NCBI GenBank assembly: GCA_903837525.1
Contig: CAILUU010000046.1
Span: forward strand, 61,396-125,395
Direction: 5' to 3'
Source: an uncultured Bacteroidota bacterium
Lineage (GTDB): Bacteria; Bacteroidota; Bacteroidia; Chitinophagales; Chitinophagaceae
Length of the DNA stretch: 64,000 nucleotides
Shown here: piece by piece, positions 52,468-62,073 of the stretch
Numbering within the stretch: position 1 is the first letter of the stretch
How the letters are laid out: every line of letters begins with the position of its first letter
The notes under the pieces: generated by a model
Told to the model about the DNA's origin: nothing
Database searches by the model: none
What the model saw: the letters and a program-made list of their open reading frames with translations, nothing else
Position numbers and translations under genes: made by a program

Positions 52468-53208
52468 TTACTCCACCATCTCTATCCCAAAAACACCTGC
52501 AAATTTCAACTTTAAAACTTCTTTTACTTCATCATAATTAATGGTACGCCCTAATTCTTTTTCAATACTAGTGACCTGTTTGTTTACAATACCACAAGGT
52601 ATAATATTGTTAAAAAAACTTAAATCGGTATTAACATTTAGTGCAAAGCCATGCATAGTAATCCATCGGCTACAACGTACACCAATAGCACATATTTTAC
52701 GTTCCCTACCAGGCACATCAGGCTCTATCCATACACCAGTTTCGCCCTTGCTTCTATGGCCAATAATACCATATTCAGCAATGGTTTGTATAATTACTTC
52801 CTCCAAATTGCGTAAGTATTTGCCTATATCGGTATAAAAATTTTCTAAATCTAAAATAGGATAACCTACGAGTTGTTGTAAGCCATGAAAAGTAATATCT
52901 CCTCCCCTATTGGTTGCAAAAAAAGCAATATCATTTTGTTGCAATTCGGCATCACTCATTAATACATTTTCTTTTTTACCACTTTTGCCTAAGGTGTAAA
53001 CAGATGGATGCTCACAAAACAACAAGTAGTTTTTTGTAGCCACTATTTCTGTATTGTTTTCTGCCTGTAGCTCATCAATAAAAACTGGCTCTGTTCTTAA
53101 TAGTCTTTTTACCGCTAAATTTTGCTGCAATAATTCTTCTTGATAATCCCAAGCTGCCTTGTATTCAATAATGCCTAAGTCTTTAAATATAACTTGCTGT
53201 TTATCCAA
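52468..53208 (-). CDS. lipB: Lipoyl(octanoyl) transferase
   Basis: Moves octanoyl from acyl-carrier protein to lipoate-dependent enzymes. About 246 residues. The family core is IIEYKAAWDYQEELL, LLFCEHPSVYTLGKSGKKEN, GGDITFHGLQQLVGYPILDL and a catalytic region with ICAIGVRCSRWITMHGFALN, in which the Lys/Cys pair normally sits; the Cys aligns with IIPCGIVNKQV. An in-frame ATG exists at 53253, but the promoter box TATCTTTG lies inside that longer reading, so translation most likely begins at the TTG at 53208 (then DKQQVIFKDLG), which also fits the usual N-terminus. Confidence 0.88.
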   Translation of the reverse strand: MDKQQVIFKDLGIIEYKAAWDYQEELLQQNLAVKRLLRTEPVFIDELQAENNTEIVATKNYLLFCEHPSVYTLGKSGKKENVLMSDAELQQNDIAFFATNRGGDITFHGLQQLVGYPILDLENFYTDIGKYLRNLEEVIIQTIAEYGIIGHRSKGETGVWIEPDVPGRERKICAIGVRCSRWITMHGFALNVNTDLSFFNNIIPCGIVNKQVTSIEKELGRTINYDEVKEVLKLKFAGVFGIEMVE

Positions 53209-53226
53209 CTCAATTGTTTTATTTTG

Positions 53227-53254
53227 CAAAGATAAGAAACGATAAATGATCAAA
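53227..53254 (-). promoter_or_regulatory. Promoter of lipB
   Basis: On the minus strand TTTG (53251-53254), a 16-base spacer and TATCTTTG (53227-53234). It lies 18 bases before the TTG at 53208. It also occupies the space directly before the divergent RluD-family gene. Confidence 0.65.
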
Positions 53255-53256
53255 AA

Positions 53257-54291
53257 ATGAAGAACGAAGAACTAGAAAATATAGATAACGAAGAACTTTA
53301 CGAAAAACTTGCTATTACAATAGATAAAGGGCAAGAGCCTTTGCGTATAGATAAATTTTTAATGCAACGAATAGAAGGTGCTACACGTAACAAAATACAA
53401 CAAGGTATTGATGATGAAATGGTTTTAGTAAACGATAAACCAATTAAAAGTAATTACAAAGTAAAACCGTATGATAAAGTAGTTGTATATACCGATAATT
53501 CGCCAGAGCATAACGAAATTATTCCCCAAAATATTCCTATACAAATTGAGTACGAAGATGATGATATATTAATTATAAATAAGCCAGCAGGCATGGTGGT
53601 TCACCCAGGTAGTGGCAACCCAAATGGCACATTGGTAAATGCAGTGGCGTATTATTTATTACAACAAAACCCTACCCTTACCGAAAATGAATTATCTAGA
53701 TTTGGCTTAGTGCACCGTATAGATAAAAACACCAGTGGCCTATTAGTAATGGCAAAAAACAAAGCCACTATGACGGATTTAGCCAAACAATTTTTTAACC
53801 ACACCGTTCACCGCCGTTACAATGCATTAGTCTGGAGAGATTTTGAGCAAGATGAAGGCACCGTAACTGCCCATGTAGGCCGCCACCAACGATTTAGAAA
53901 ATTATTTACTGCATACCCCGATGGAGATTTTGGTAAAGATGCCATAACACACTATAAAGTACTAGAACGATTTAATTATGTAACCCTTATTGAATGCAGG
54001 TTAGAGACAGGGCGTACACATCAAATTAGGGTACATATGCAGCTGATTGGTCATCCGCTTTTTAACGACGATTTTTATGGCGGTGATAAAGTAGTAAGCG
54101 GTACCATATTTACAAAATATAAACAATTTGTAGATAATTGTTTTGCCCTTTGCCAACGGCAAGCCTTACATGCAAAAGAGTTAGGTTTTATACACCCTAC
54201 CACAAAAAAACAAATGCTATTTACCAGCGAACTACCTGAAGATTTAACTGCTGCCATAGATAAATGGCGTAGATATGTGGCTGTAAAATAA
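53257..54291 (+). CDS. RluA/RluD-family 23S rRNA pseudouridine synthase
   Basis: 344 residues. An N-terminal S4 RNA-binding domain (about 28-95, GQEPLRIDKFLMQRIEGATR and YKVKPYDKVVVYTD) precedes the pseudouridine synthase domain. The catalytic Asp is in VHRIDKNTSGLLVMAK, and ETGRTHQIRVHMQLIGHPL is the second motif. RluD makes pseudouridines in helix 69 of 23S rRNA. The family cannot be split into RluA, C or D with certainty, but the S4 domain and length fit RluD. It is divergent from lipB and convergent with the symporter gene. Confidence 0.92.
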   Translation: MKNEELENIDNEELYEKLAITIDKGQEPLRIDKFLMQRIEGATRNKIQQGIDDEMVLVNDKPIKSNYKVKPYDKVVVYTDNSPEHNEIIPQNIPIQIEYEDDDILIINKPAGMVVHPGSGNPNGTLVNAVAYYLLQQNPTLTENELSRFGLVHRIDKNTSGLLVMAKNKATMTDLAKQFFNHTVHRRYNALVWRDFEQDEGTVTAHVGRHQRFRKLFTAYPDGDFGKDAITHYKVLERFNYVTLIECRLETGRTHQIRVHMQLIGHPLFNDDFYGGDKVVSGTIFTKYKQFVDNCFALCQRQALHAKELGFIHPTTKKQMLFTSELPEDLTAAIDKWRRYVAVK

Positions 54292-54332
54292 AGTCGATTT
54301 TAGAGTACAGTATTTCGTTTATGGCTATTTTT

Positions 54333-55574
54333 TTACCCTATTAATTTTTTAGCGGTATCCATATCAATTTCCTTTTCCCATTTAGCAACAACTATAGTTG
54401 CAACGGTATTGCCTATAATATTGGTTAGCGCTCTTCCTTCGCTCATAAAACGATCTATCCCAAAAATTAATGCAATGGCGGCTACTGGTATATGCCCAAC
54501 GGTTGGCAAGGTTGCTGCTAAAACAATAAAGCCGCTACCGGTAACACCCGCAGCACCTTTTGAAGTTAATAATAAAACCAACAGCAGCGTAATTTGTTGG
54601 CCAATATCAAGTGGGGTATTAGTTGCTTGTGCTAAAAAAACTGCCGCCATGGTTAAATAAATAGAGGTGCCATCAAGATTAAAAGAATAACCGGTTGGTA
54701 CTACAAGGCCTACCACAGGCTCGGAGCAGCCAACTTTTTCTAACTTTTTAATAAGGCTAGGCAAAGCGGCCTCTGAAGAGGATGTACCTAAAACAATCAG
54801 TAACTCTTCTTTAATAAATGCAATAAGTTTAAAAATATTAAACCCGGTATATTTTAAAATACCGCCTAACACCACCACAATAAATAAAATACAGGTAATA
54901 TAAAACGAGCCCATTAATTGCCCTAATTGTGCCAAAGAGCCAACACCATATTTACCAATGGTAAACGCCATAGCGCCTAATGCACCTAATGGAGCTACTT
55001 TCATAATTATTTTGATGATGGCAAATAGCCCAGTTTCCAACGATTGAATTCCTTTTAAAAGCGGTGCTGCTTTTTCGCCAATTTTTGATAATGCAAACCC
55101 AAGCAGTACAGAAAAAAACAATACCTGAAGAATATTGCTGGTGGATAAGGCATTCACAATATTTTCTGGAATAATATGCATAAAAAAATCTCCTATACTT
55201 TGGCTCTTACTTTCGGAAATATAATTTTGAATATCTTTTGTATCTAAAGAAGCAACATCAACATTCATGCCTACTCCAGGTTTTAAAATATTAATTACAA
55301 TCAGCCCAATAATCAATGCAAGTGTAGTTACCACTTCAAAATAAAGAATAGCTTTTAACCCTACTCGTCCAACTTTTTTTGTGTTTTGCATACCAGCAAT
55401 GCCAGTAACAATAGTGCAAAAAATAATTGGAGCAATCATCATTTTTATCAGCTTTATAAAACCATCTCCCAAAGGTTTTAGCTGAACGCCAAAAGAAGGA
55501 TAGAAATGACCAACTATAATACCAATAACAATGGCAATGATTACTTGTACATATAAAACCTTTAAATATTTCAT
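54333..55574 (-). CDS. Dicarboxylate/amino acid:cation symporter (DAACS)
   Basis: A 413-residue membrane protein of the glutamate transporter-like fold with eight helices and two re-entrant loops. The first loop is [15 protein letters not shown] (serine-rich hairpin HP1). [20 protein letters not shown] is the conserved TM7 region with the DGT motif, and [20 protein letters not shown] is HP2. The ending [20 protein letters not shown] is also conserved. Substrate may be C4-dicarboxylates or glutamate/aspartate. It is downstream of the esterase gene, 50 bases away on the same strand. Confidence 0.92.
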   Translation of the reverse strand: MKYLKVLYVQVIIAIVIGIIVGHFYPSFGVQLKPLGDGFIKLIKMMIAPIIFCTIVTGIAGMQNTKKVGRVGLKAILYFEVVTTLALIIGLIVINILKPGVGMNVDVASLDTKDIQNYISESKSQSIGDFFMHIIPENIVNALSTSNILQVLFFSVLLGFALSKIGEKAAPLLKGIQSLETGLFAIIKIIMKVAPLGALGAMAFTIGKYGVGSLAQLGQLMGSFYITCILFIVVVLGGILKYTGFNIFKLIAFIKEELLIVLGTSSSEAALPSLIKKLEKVGCSEPVVGLVVPTGYSFNLDGTSIYLTMAAVFLAQATNTPLDIGQQITLLLVLLLTSKGAAGVTGSGFIVLAATLPTVGHIPVAAIALIFGIDRFMSEGRALTNIIGNTVATIVVAKWEKEIDMDTAKKLIG

Positions 55575-55624
55575 GAGCTACATAAGTTAAACATCCATTA
55601 AAATTACGAGTTAATCGGGTGAGG

Positions 55625-56521
55625 TTATTTTTTATAAAAGCCATTTAGTGTTAGCCAAACTAAAGCTTCTGGTAACCAATATTTATCTTCTACTTTATTA
55701 TACATAGCAAAGCCATGACCACCTTTTTTATAAAGTATAAGTTTTGCTGCAACGTTATTTGCAATAAGCCCATTGTAATAAGCAATACTGTTACCCACCA
55801 AAGAAGTTTTATCATCCTCTGCATGAATGATAAAAGCTGGGGGGGTGGTTGTAGTAATATGTAACTCTGGCGAATACTTTATTTTATCTTCTAAAGAAAT
55901 ATTTTTGCCTAATAAATTACCACGAGAGCCAGATGTTTTTGAAGTAAGTGAATCTAAAAAACTAATAATAGGGTAAGCTAATAAGGTAAAGGCTGGTTTA
56001 TGTGTTTCAAAAGTAGTTGCTGCCATTGCAGTAAGATGGCCTCCGGCAGAAAACCCTAAAATACCTATCAGCGAAGTATCAATATTCCATTTTTTTGCAT
56101 TGTTGTACACCATATCTATTGCTTGCTTTAAATCAAGCAAAGGCGCTTTGCTAAAGTCGGTGTAGGCCGAGTCCCTTTTGGTTCTATATTTTAAAACAAA
56201 AGTGGCAATACCTGCCTTAGCAAATTCTTTAGCCGCATCGTAACCGCCATCTTCAATAGATAGCCTGTTATAACCGCCACCCGGGCAAATGATTACTGCT
56301 GTGCCAGTAGCGTTACCTTTTTTAGGCAGATAAACAGTTAGCGTTGGCTTGGTTACACTAGTTATAAAAAACCGTTCGTTACCACTTTTGGAGTTTGACG
56401 CAGTTTCGTTATCCAAAACATCTAATGAAAGTGGCGCTGTACCTGTGTATAATGTAAGTATCTGCTGTGCTTTACAAGACAGATTGGTAACGATAATTAA
56501 AAAAATTACTACTTTTTTCAT
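55625..56521 (-). CDS. Alpha/beta-hydrolase lipoprotein (esterase-like)
   Basis: 298 residues. A signal with lipobox (VVIFLIIVTNLSCKAQ) makes it an exported lipoprotein, so the ATG at 56521 is chosen over the one at 56569. The hydrolase core has an oxyanion region TAVIICPGGGYNRL, nucleophile Ser in GILGFSAGGHLTAMA, an Asp in AEDDKTSLVGN and the His in KKGGHGFAMYN. This is the acetyl-xylan-esterase/BD-FAE-like group. It lies 74 bases after susD on the same strand, so it may remove acyl groups from the glycan that the SusCD pair imports. Confidence 0.88.
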   Translation of the reverse strand: MKKVVIFLIIVTNLSCKAQQILTLYTGTAPLSLDVLDNETASNSKSGNERFFITSVTKPTLTVYLPKKGNATGTAVIICPGGGYNRLSIEDGGYDAAKEFAKAGIATFVLKYRTKRDSAYTDFSKAPLLDLKQAIDMVYNNAKKWNIDTSLIGILGFSAGGHLTAMAATTFETHKPAFTLLAYPIISFLDSLTSKTSGSRGNLLGKNISLEDKIKYSPELHITTTTPPAFIIHAEDDKTSLVGNSIAYYNGLIANNVAAKLILYKKGGHGFAMYNKVEDKYWLPEALVWLTLNGFYKK

Positions 56522-56595
56522 TCGAATAAAAAATATCTGTGCTATACGTGATAGCATAAAAAATAACAAATCATTCCATATTATTAATAAACCTG

Positions 56596-58599
56596 TTATT
56601 GATTAGCAGGTGTACGAACATATAGGCCAGGTATTGGGCTTGGCACCGATGTGTTTCTATCAATTTCGCTTTGTGGGTACAAAAACCGTTGTGGTAATTG
56701 AGTGCCATTATTAGGTGCTACTGGAACTCTAACAAGGGTTTCATTTTGTGTCCTTCGCATATCATTAAAGCCTTCAATTTGTCCAACGAAATTTACATAA
56801 CGTTCTTCTAAAATTTCTCGTAACAACGCTTGGTCTGCTGTTACAGAAGTTATAGGAGGTAGCGTTGATAATGTGAAAACAGTACTACCAACATTAACGG
56901 TAGCAAAATTTCCTACAGATGCAAATTTTCTCCAAATAATTATTCTAACTGAAAAGCGATTGGTTGTCATTGGCACCGCTGCACTTAAGCCTACCGAAAG
57001 GGGTAAAACGCCGCTTAATACTTCTCCTGCACTACCACTAGGGGTAAGGTAAGTAAACGTAGCCCAATTATCGGTTGAGTAAGCAACTGCTGCACTTAAA
57101 GAACCTGCCCCTGTAAGAGTTGCTGGTACCGAAATATTTTGCATGGCAAAAGTTGATCCTGGTGCAGTTGTTATATCGTACTGTACATAACGAGTGGTAT
57201 TATTAAAAGTAATACCCGAAAAAGTTGAATTAACTGTTGTGGTTGTTCCTTCTCCAGCCCAGTTAGGGTTTGTAGTTGTGCTATCTCCATTGGCATTACC
57301 TGTTAACTTCATACCATTACTTCTGTAAACAGGTACCGAAAACCCTGTTGTTGTTACAGCGGCAGGCGTAATTGATGTAGCACCAGGCCCTAGTACTACA
57401 CCTGCAGCATTTGTTGTAAGCGCATAAGTAACAAAAGGATTGTTTGAGTTTTCTATACCTCCGGTGGCAAAATCTGAAGCCGTATAGGGATCGTATCTAA
57501 ACGTACCAGCAACTGCGTAAGTGCTGCTTAAATGTGCACCTGTATTAAGCCAAGCTCTGTAGGTATTTAATCGGTTAAGTCCTGCTGTAAATCCATTTAA
57601 CCTATAATCTGCTTCTGCCAATATCAATAAATTTTCGCCAAACGTAATTAGGGGGAATGGTGTTGTTTTATGAAAAGCACCACCAACATTATTATAATTA
57701 ATATCGGTACCGCTTCTATATAAATACCTATACCTGCCTGTTTCATTTGTTTTGCTATTACCTCTGTATTTTGCGCCTGCTGGGTTTATAATAGAAACCG
57801 CATACGTTCCGGCTGCACTCATAAATCCTGGTCTTTCATCAACCATAAATTGAGCGTATAGGTTTGAGCCATTTGCATTATCAATATGCGTCATTACCAT
57901 ACTATTTGCATTTGTGCTAATACCATTTTGGGCTGCTGCAATGGCTAAAGAATATTGCTTTGTTTGCAAATAATACCTAGCTTTTAACGTGTAGGCAGCC
58001 TGGCTCCACTTTACATTATCGCCTTGGTAAATAATATCTTGTGCGGCAAAGTTTATAAAGGATGTAGAGTTTAGATTTTTAATTGCACTATCTAACAATA
58101 CCTGTAAAGAGTCGTATAATTTTAATTGTGGCTCAAAAGCAGGGTTAACATAGCGTTCATCATATACCTGACTATAAGGAATATCGCCCCACAACACCAA
58201 CGCTGTACCTGCAGCATGAGCCTCTATAACCTGTGCTACGCCAGCTAACCTGCGGTTGTTAACCTCAATAGATTTTTGCCTCATTAAACGACAATTTTTT
58301 ATGGTTGCCGCAAATACTTGGCTCCACGTATCGTTATAATCGTTAGCAATAACATTATACAACTGGTAACTATTATATTGAAAAAGTTGGCCCGAAAAAT
58401 ATCCGCTCCACATACCAGCTCTTCTAGCCAATTCACCCTCTTGTACTATTACATTAGAAAGCTCTACGCCTGTAAGCATTGTTACGGCGGTTGCGTCCTG
58501 TGCGTTGTTAGGGTCTATATTAATACCATCCACAATTTTTTTACACGATAAAAAAGAAAGGGATATAAGTACAATTAAAAATGCAATTTTATTCTTCAT
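56596..58599 (-). CDS. SusD/RagB-family glycan-binding lipoprotein with inserted beta-rich domain
   Basis: 667 residues, longer than the usual 480-600. A lipobox is seen in LISLSFLSCKK. The N-terminal SusD part is helical (ATIKNCRLMRQKSIEVNNRR, WGDIPYSQVYDERYVNP, AAQDIIYQGDNVKWSQAAYT). The C-terminal ending, QALLREILEERYVNFVGQIE then GFNDMRRTQNETLVRVPVAP, is standard. Between about residues 400 and 590 lies a Thr/Ser/Gly-rich, strand-forming stretch (for example STFAMQNISVPATLTGAG) not found in a normal SusD. Together with SusC it forms the outer-membrane lid and pore for a glycan or peptide. It sits 20 bases after susC. Confidence 0.92.
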   Translation of the reverse strand: MKNKIAFLIVLISLSFLSCKKIVDGINIDPNNAQDATAVTMLTGVELSNVIVQEGELARRAGMWSGYFSGQLFQYNSYQLYNVIANDYNDTWSQVFAATIKNCRLMRQKSIEVNNRRLAGVAQVIEAHAAGTALVLWGDIPYSQVYDERYVNPAFEPQLKLYDSLQVLLDSAIKNLNSTSFINFAAQDIIYQGDNVKWSQAAYTLKARYYLQTKQYSLAIAAAQNGISTNANSMVMTHIDNANGSNLYAQFMVDERPGFMSAAGTYAVSIINPAGAKYRGNSKTNETGRYRYLYRSGTDINYNNVGGAFHKTTPFPLITFGENLLILAEADYRLNGFTAGLNRLNTYRAWLNTGAHLSSTYAVAGTFRYDPYTASDFATGGIENSNNPFVTYALTTNAAGVVLGPGATSITPAAVTTTGFSVPVYRSNGMKLTGNANGDSTTTNPNWAGEGTTTTVNSTFSGITFNNTTRYVQYDITTAPGSTFAMQNISVPATLTGAGSLSAAVAYSTDNWATFTYLTPSGSAGEVLSGVLPLSVGLSAAVPMTTNRFSVRIIIWRKFASVGNFATVNVGSTVFTLSTLPPITSVTADQALLREILEERYVNFVGQIEGFNDMRRTQNETLVRVPVAPNNGTQLPQRFLYPQSEIDRNTSVPSPIPGLYVRTPANQ

Positions 58600-58619
58600 A
58601 CAAAAGCAGTTTAAAAAAA

Positions 58620-61600
58620 TTAAAAATTAAGTTTTATCGTAAACAGATATGATCTTGTGCCAGGGTTATTAAAATAAACAATACCTCTACCCGAGCCAGA
58701 CCCTTCAAGATTACTATCAGGATCAATTGTTTTTAGATTACTGTTTACCCAAAGATTACGGCCACTAACTTCAAAGTTTACAGAGCTTAGTCTGGTAAAT
58801 TTTGGAAGACGCTTTCTTGTTAAGCGATAAGATAGGGTTACTTCACGAAGTCTTGTCCAAGAAGCATCTGTAATAAACGGCTCTAACACATTCCCAAAAA
58901 AACCACCAAGGCCATTATACCAGCTTTGATCTAGGGCTACATCTCCTGCACCAAAATTTCCTATATTACCCCTAAATGGTGTGCCAGCTAAAATTGTAGC
59001 ACCGCTAACCGTTTTAAGATTTGTTGTGGAAACGCTTTCGTTACCCGTTGTTTGGCTAACCCCATAATCACGAAGTACAGCTTCGGTTGCATCAACAATA
59101 TCTCCACCTTGTGAGTGTTCGAACAAGGCGTATAACTTAAAGTTTTTATACTCTACATTTAATCCTAAACCACTCCTCCAATCCGGATTAGGATCGCCTA
59201 AAACTTTTTGCTCTACCTCCGATGTTGGAAACCCATTTGCGTTCAACACATAAGCTCCTTTAAAATCTTTTTGAAAACCAATACCCCAAAGTGCACCAAG
59301 AGGATAGCCTTCAACCGCCCTAGACGAAACACCGTTTAGCCCACCCAATAAAATAGAAGCTGAGCCATTTAAATCGGTTACTAAATTGCGGTTTCTTGTC
59401 CAATTCCAGTCTACACTTACCAGCCAATTTTTCTTTTTTAGTACTTCATACGAAAAGTCTAACTCTATTCCTTTATTTTGAATAGAGCCTGCATTAGCAT
59501 AAAGTGTATTAAACCCAGATGACGGTGCTTGTGGTATATCTAATAAAGCATCGGTAGTTTTGTTGCTATACCAAGTACCGCTTAGTGATAGCTTGTTATT
59601 TAAAAACCTTAAATCTGCACCTATTTCAAATTCTCTTTTCTTTTCTGGCCTTAAAAAAGGATTGCCTTTTGTACGGCTTTGAACATACGTACCTGTACCA
59701 AAAAGACTACCATCAAAATTGGGGTCAAGCAATTCTGTCCAATTAGGTACAAAGAAATTAGTGGTTGTTCTGTAAGCGGTTGGCTGAATACCTACAACAC
59801 CATATGAACCTCTTAATTTTCCGAATGAAAATATTTTTGAGTTAGAAAACAAAGGCAGTTCAGAAAATTGCCAAGCCATATCTGCTGATGGGTAAAAAAA
59901 GCGGTTATTAGAAAGTTCTCCAAAAGTTGAGGCCGCCTCTACCCTTCCTGTAACGTTTACAAATAGTTGATTATATAATTCTGTACCAAGCGTTGCATAA
60001 GCAGCATTGGTTCTTGTGTTTTCTACACGATCAGTAATATTTCTGTTTGCAATAAGTGTATTATCAATATCTCGTGGCCCATCAGGAATAATAAAACTTG
60101 TACCCGTAGCACTTAACAGGCCTTCATTTGCACTGTTGTAATTAAAGCCAACCAACACATTTGTTTTTACATTAGGTCCAAATTCTTTTTTAGCCCTTGC
60201 TATAAAATCAATATTAAATTGTGTTTGGTTAAACTCATCTCTGCTATATAAACCAGACGCCGCATTAATGGTGTAATAAGGTAAATAGGTAAGTTCTTTT
60301 TCGGTAAAATAATCAAGCCCAGCCCTTAAGGTTACATCAAGCCATTTATTAGGCGTAATAAACAACTCGGAGCTATTAATAAAACGGTTTACGCTATTGC
60401 TATTATCTTGTTTATAAATCGTCCATAACGGATTACTAAACCCTGGTGTTGTAGTACCTAAATAACTCCGGTAAGCTCTTTGTTTGTTTGGAACAAAAGC
60501 TGCAGTAGGCGAAGAATAATAACTACCTGCATAATCTGTATTGTCAAAATCGGCAGGAGTACGAAGTAAACCAAGCATTGCACCGCCGCTGCTTGCACCT
60601 CTTCTAACCCTATCAGAATTGGTTAAAACATAAGAGGCTTTGTTTGATATTTTTAACCAATTATTCATTTGCCTAGATACATTAACACGGAATGTTGTTC
60701 TGCGGTAATTGCTATTGTTACGAATAACGCCTTGTTGATTCATATCGCCAATGCTCATAAAATAATTAGACTTACTATCACCACCGCTTATAGATAAGGA
60801 GTTGTTAAGAAACTGCCCGTTACGGAAAATGCTATTATAATTTTTATCTAAAAATGTTTCTTTACTATTTTTTGTAGTTATTGGATAATAAATAGTGCCT
60901 GTTGGATAACCCACAAAATAATCTGCACCTGTATTTACAGCATCGGCCCCACCAGCACGGTTAGCAATTTTATCGCCCCAGCTTCTTGCATTATTAGCTG
61001 CCCATAGGCCTCCGGTGCCTTGCCCATAAGCTGATTGCAATGGATAATTAAAGTTTACTTCATCAATTGAGTAGGTACTTTTAAAACTTATGTTTACTTT
61101 ATTATTGTTTACGCCTTTTTTGGTAGTAATAATAATTACGCCGTTAGCAGCTCTGGTGCCCCAAAGTGCCGCAGCAGATGCCCCTTTTAAAACCTGCATA
61201 GAGGCTATATCATCAGGATTAATGTCGTTTAGCCTGCTTTGCTGTGTTACGCCTTGGCTTGTTTCGCCCCTGCTATCGCTGCTTATAGGTATACCATCTA
61301 CAACAATAAGCGGATCGGTTCCTCTAGTGATAGTACTTTGGCCTCTAATTAAAATTTGTGAGGCAGCCCCAGGGTCGGAGCCCGATGACCTAGAAATACG
61401 AACACCAGATGCTTTTCCACCCATTCCATCAACAAGGTTTACCTCACCAGAGTTGGCTATTTGATCCCCATTAATTTTTGAGGTTGAATAGCCTAATTTA
61501 TCTCTTTGTGTTTCGAAACCTAAGGCTGTAACCACTACGGATTGCATGTTTACAGACGATCCTTCTTCAAGCTCCACGTTAATAGTAGTTTTACCTTTTA

Positions 61601-61901
61601 TAGGCTCCTCTATTGTTTTAAAACCCACTAAACTAAACACTAAAATTGCGTTTTGGGGGTTATCGGCAGTTATTAAATACCTACCAACGCTGTTTGTATT
61701 GGTGCCTTTTTGGGCTGTTTTTACCATAACGCTTACTCCTTCAAGGGGCTTACCAGTGGCTTTATCTGTAACCAATCCGCTAGTTTGAGCTAGTAATGAA
61801 GAGTTTGGTAACATAAAAAATCCTATAAATAGGATAAGCACAGTAAAAAAACTGACTTTTTGAGAACGTTTACTAAAGAAAGGGCATAGTAATTTTTTCA
61901 T
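58620..61901 (-). CDS. SusC/RagA-family TonB-linked outer-membrane transporter
   Basis: About 1093 residues. A signal (VLILFIGFFMLPNSSLLAQ) is followed by a carboxypeptidase-regulatory-like domain (SGLVTDKATGKPLEGVSVMV, about 40-125), the SusC linker motif VVVTALGFETQRDKLGYS, a plug domain (GKASGVRISRSSGSDPGAAS, LIVVDGIPISSD, WGTRAANGVIIITTKKG) and a 22-strand barrel ending GIVYFNNPGTRSYLFTIKLN with a terminal Phe. It imports ligand captured by SusD. The start is one of two ATGs (61901 or 61907); an upstream TTG is unlikely. No FecR/sigma or hybrid regulator gene is adjacent. Confidence 0.95.
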   Translation of the reverse strand: MKKLLCPFFSKRSQKVSFFTVLILFIGFFMLPNSSLLAQTSGLVTDKATGKPLEGVSVMVKTAQKGTNTNSVGRYLITADNPQNAILVFSLVGFKTIEEPIKGKTTINVELEEGSSVNMQSVVVTALGFETQRDKLGYSTSKINGDQIANSGEVNLVDGMGGKASGVRISRSSGSDPGAASQILIRGQSTITRGTDPLIVVDGIPISSDSRGETSQGVTQQSRLNDINPDDIASMQVLKGASAAALWGTRAANGVIIITTKKGVNNNKVNISFKSTYSIDEVNFNYPLQSAYGQGTGGLWAANNARSWGDKIANRAGGADAVNTGADYFVGYPTGTIYYPITTKNSKETFLDKNYNSIFRNGQFLNNSLSISGGDSKSNYFMSIGDMNQQGVIRNNSNYRRTTFRVNVSRQMNNWLKISNKASYVLTNSDRVRRGASSGGAMLGLLRTPADFDNTDYAGSYYSSPTAAFVPNKQRAYRSYLGTTTPGFSNPLWTIYKQDNSNSVNRFINSSELFITPNKWLDVTLRAGLDYFTEKELTYLPYYTINAASGLYSRDEFNQTQFNIDFIARAKKEFGPNVKTNVLVGFNYNSANEGLLSATGTSFIIPDGPRDIDNTLIANRNITDRVENTRTNAAYATLGTELYNQLFVNVTGRVEAASTFGELSNNRFFYPSADMAWQFSELPLFSNSKIFSFGKLRGSYGVVGIQPTAYRTTTNFFVPNWTELLDPNFDGSLFGTGTYVQSRTKGNPFLRPEKKREFEIGADLRFLNNKLSLSGTWYSNKTTDALLDIPQAPSSGFNTLYANAGSIQNKGIELDFSYEVLKKKNWLVSVDWNWTRNRNLVTDLNGSASILLGGLNGVSSRAVEGYPLGALWGIGFQKDFKGAYVLNANGFPTSEVEQKVLGDPNPDWRSGLGLNVEYKNFKLYALFEHSQGGDIVDATEAVLRDYGVSQTTGNESVSTTNLKTVSGATILAGTPFRGNIGNFGAGDVALDQSWYNGLGGFFGNVLEPFITDASWTRLREVTLSYRLTRKRLPKFTRLSSVNFEVSGRNLWVNSNLKTIDPDSNLEGSGSGRGIVYFNNPGTRSYLFTIKLNF

Positions 61902-62073
61902 ACACATAAATTTTGGCAATCATTTTATTAAAAAAAATCTACAGCAATTTAAAGAAAATAATGAGTACGCATTATGTATTCGTATTCGGAATTAGTACAA
62001 AATCATTACCTTAGTTACGGAAATGTTATAAATAAGTTCCGAAATTGCATAATATACTTATTATCAAAAATTT

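Noticed and set aside
55336..55644. 102-codon minus-strand ORF rich in Cys, Trp and His
   Set aside because: Out-of-frame reading over the start of the symporter gene; odd composition typical of a shadow frame.
61090..61464. 124-codon plus-strand ORF
   Set aside because: Antisense shadow of the SusC plug domain.
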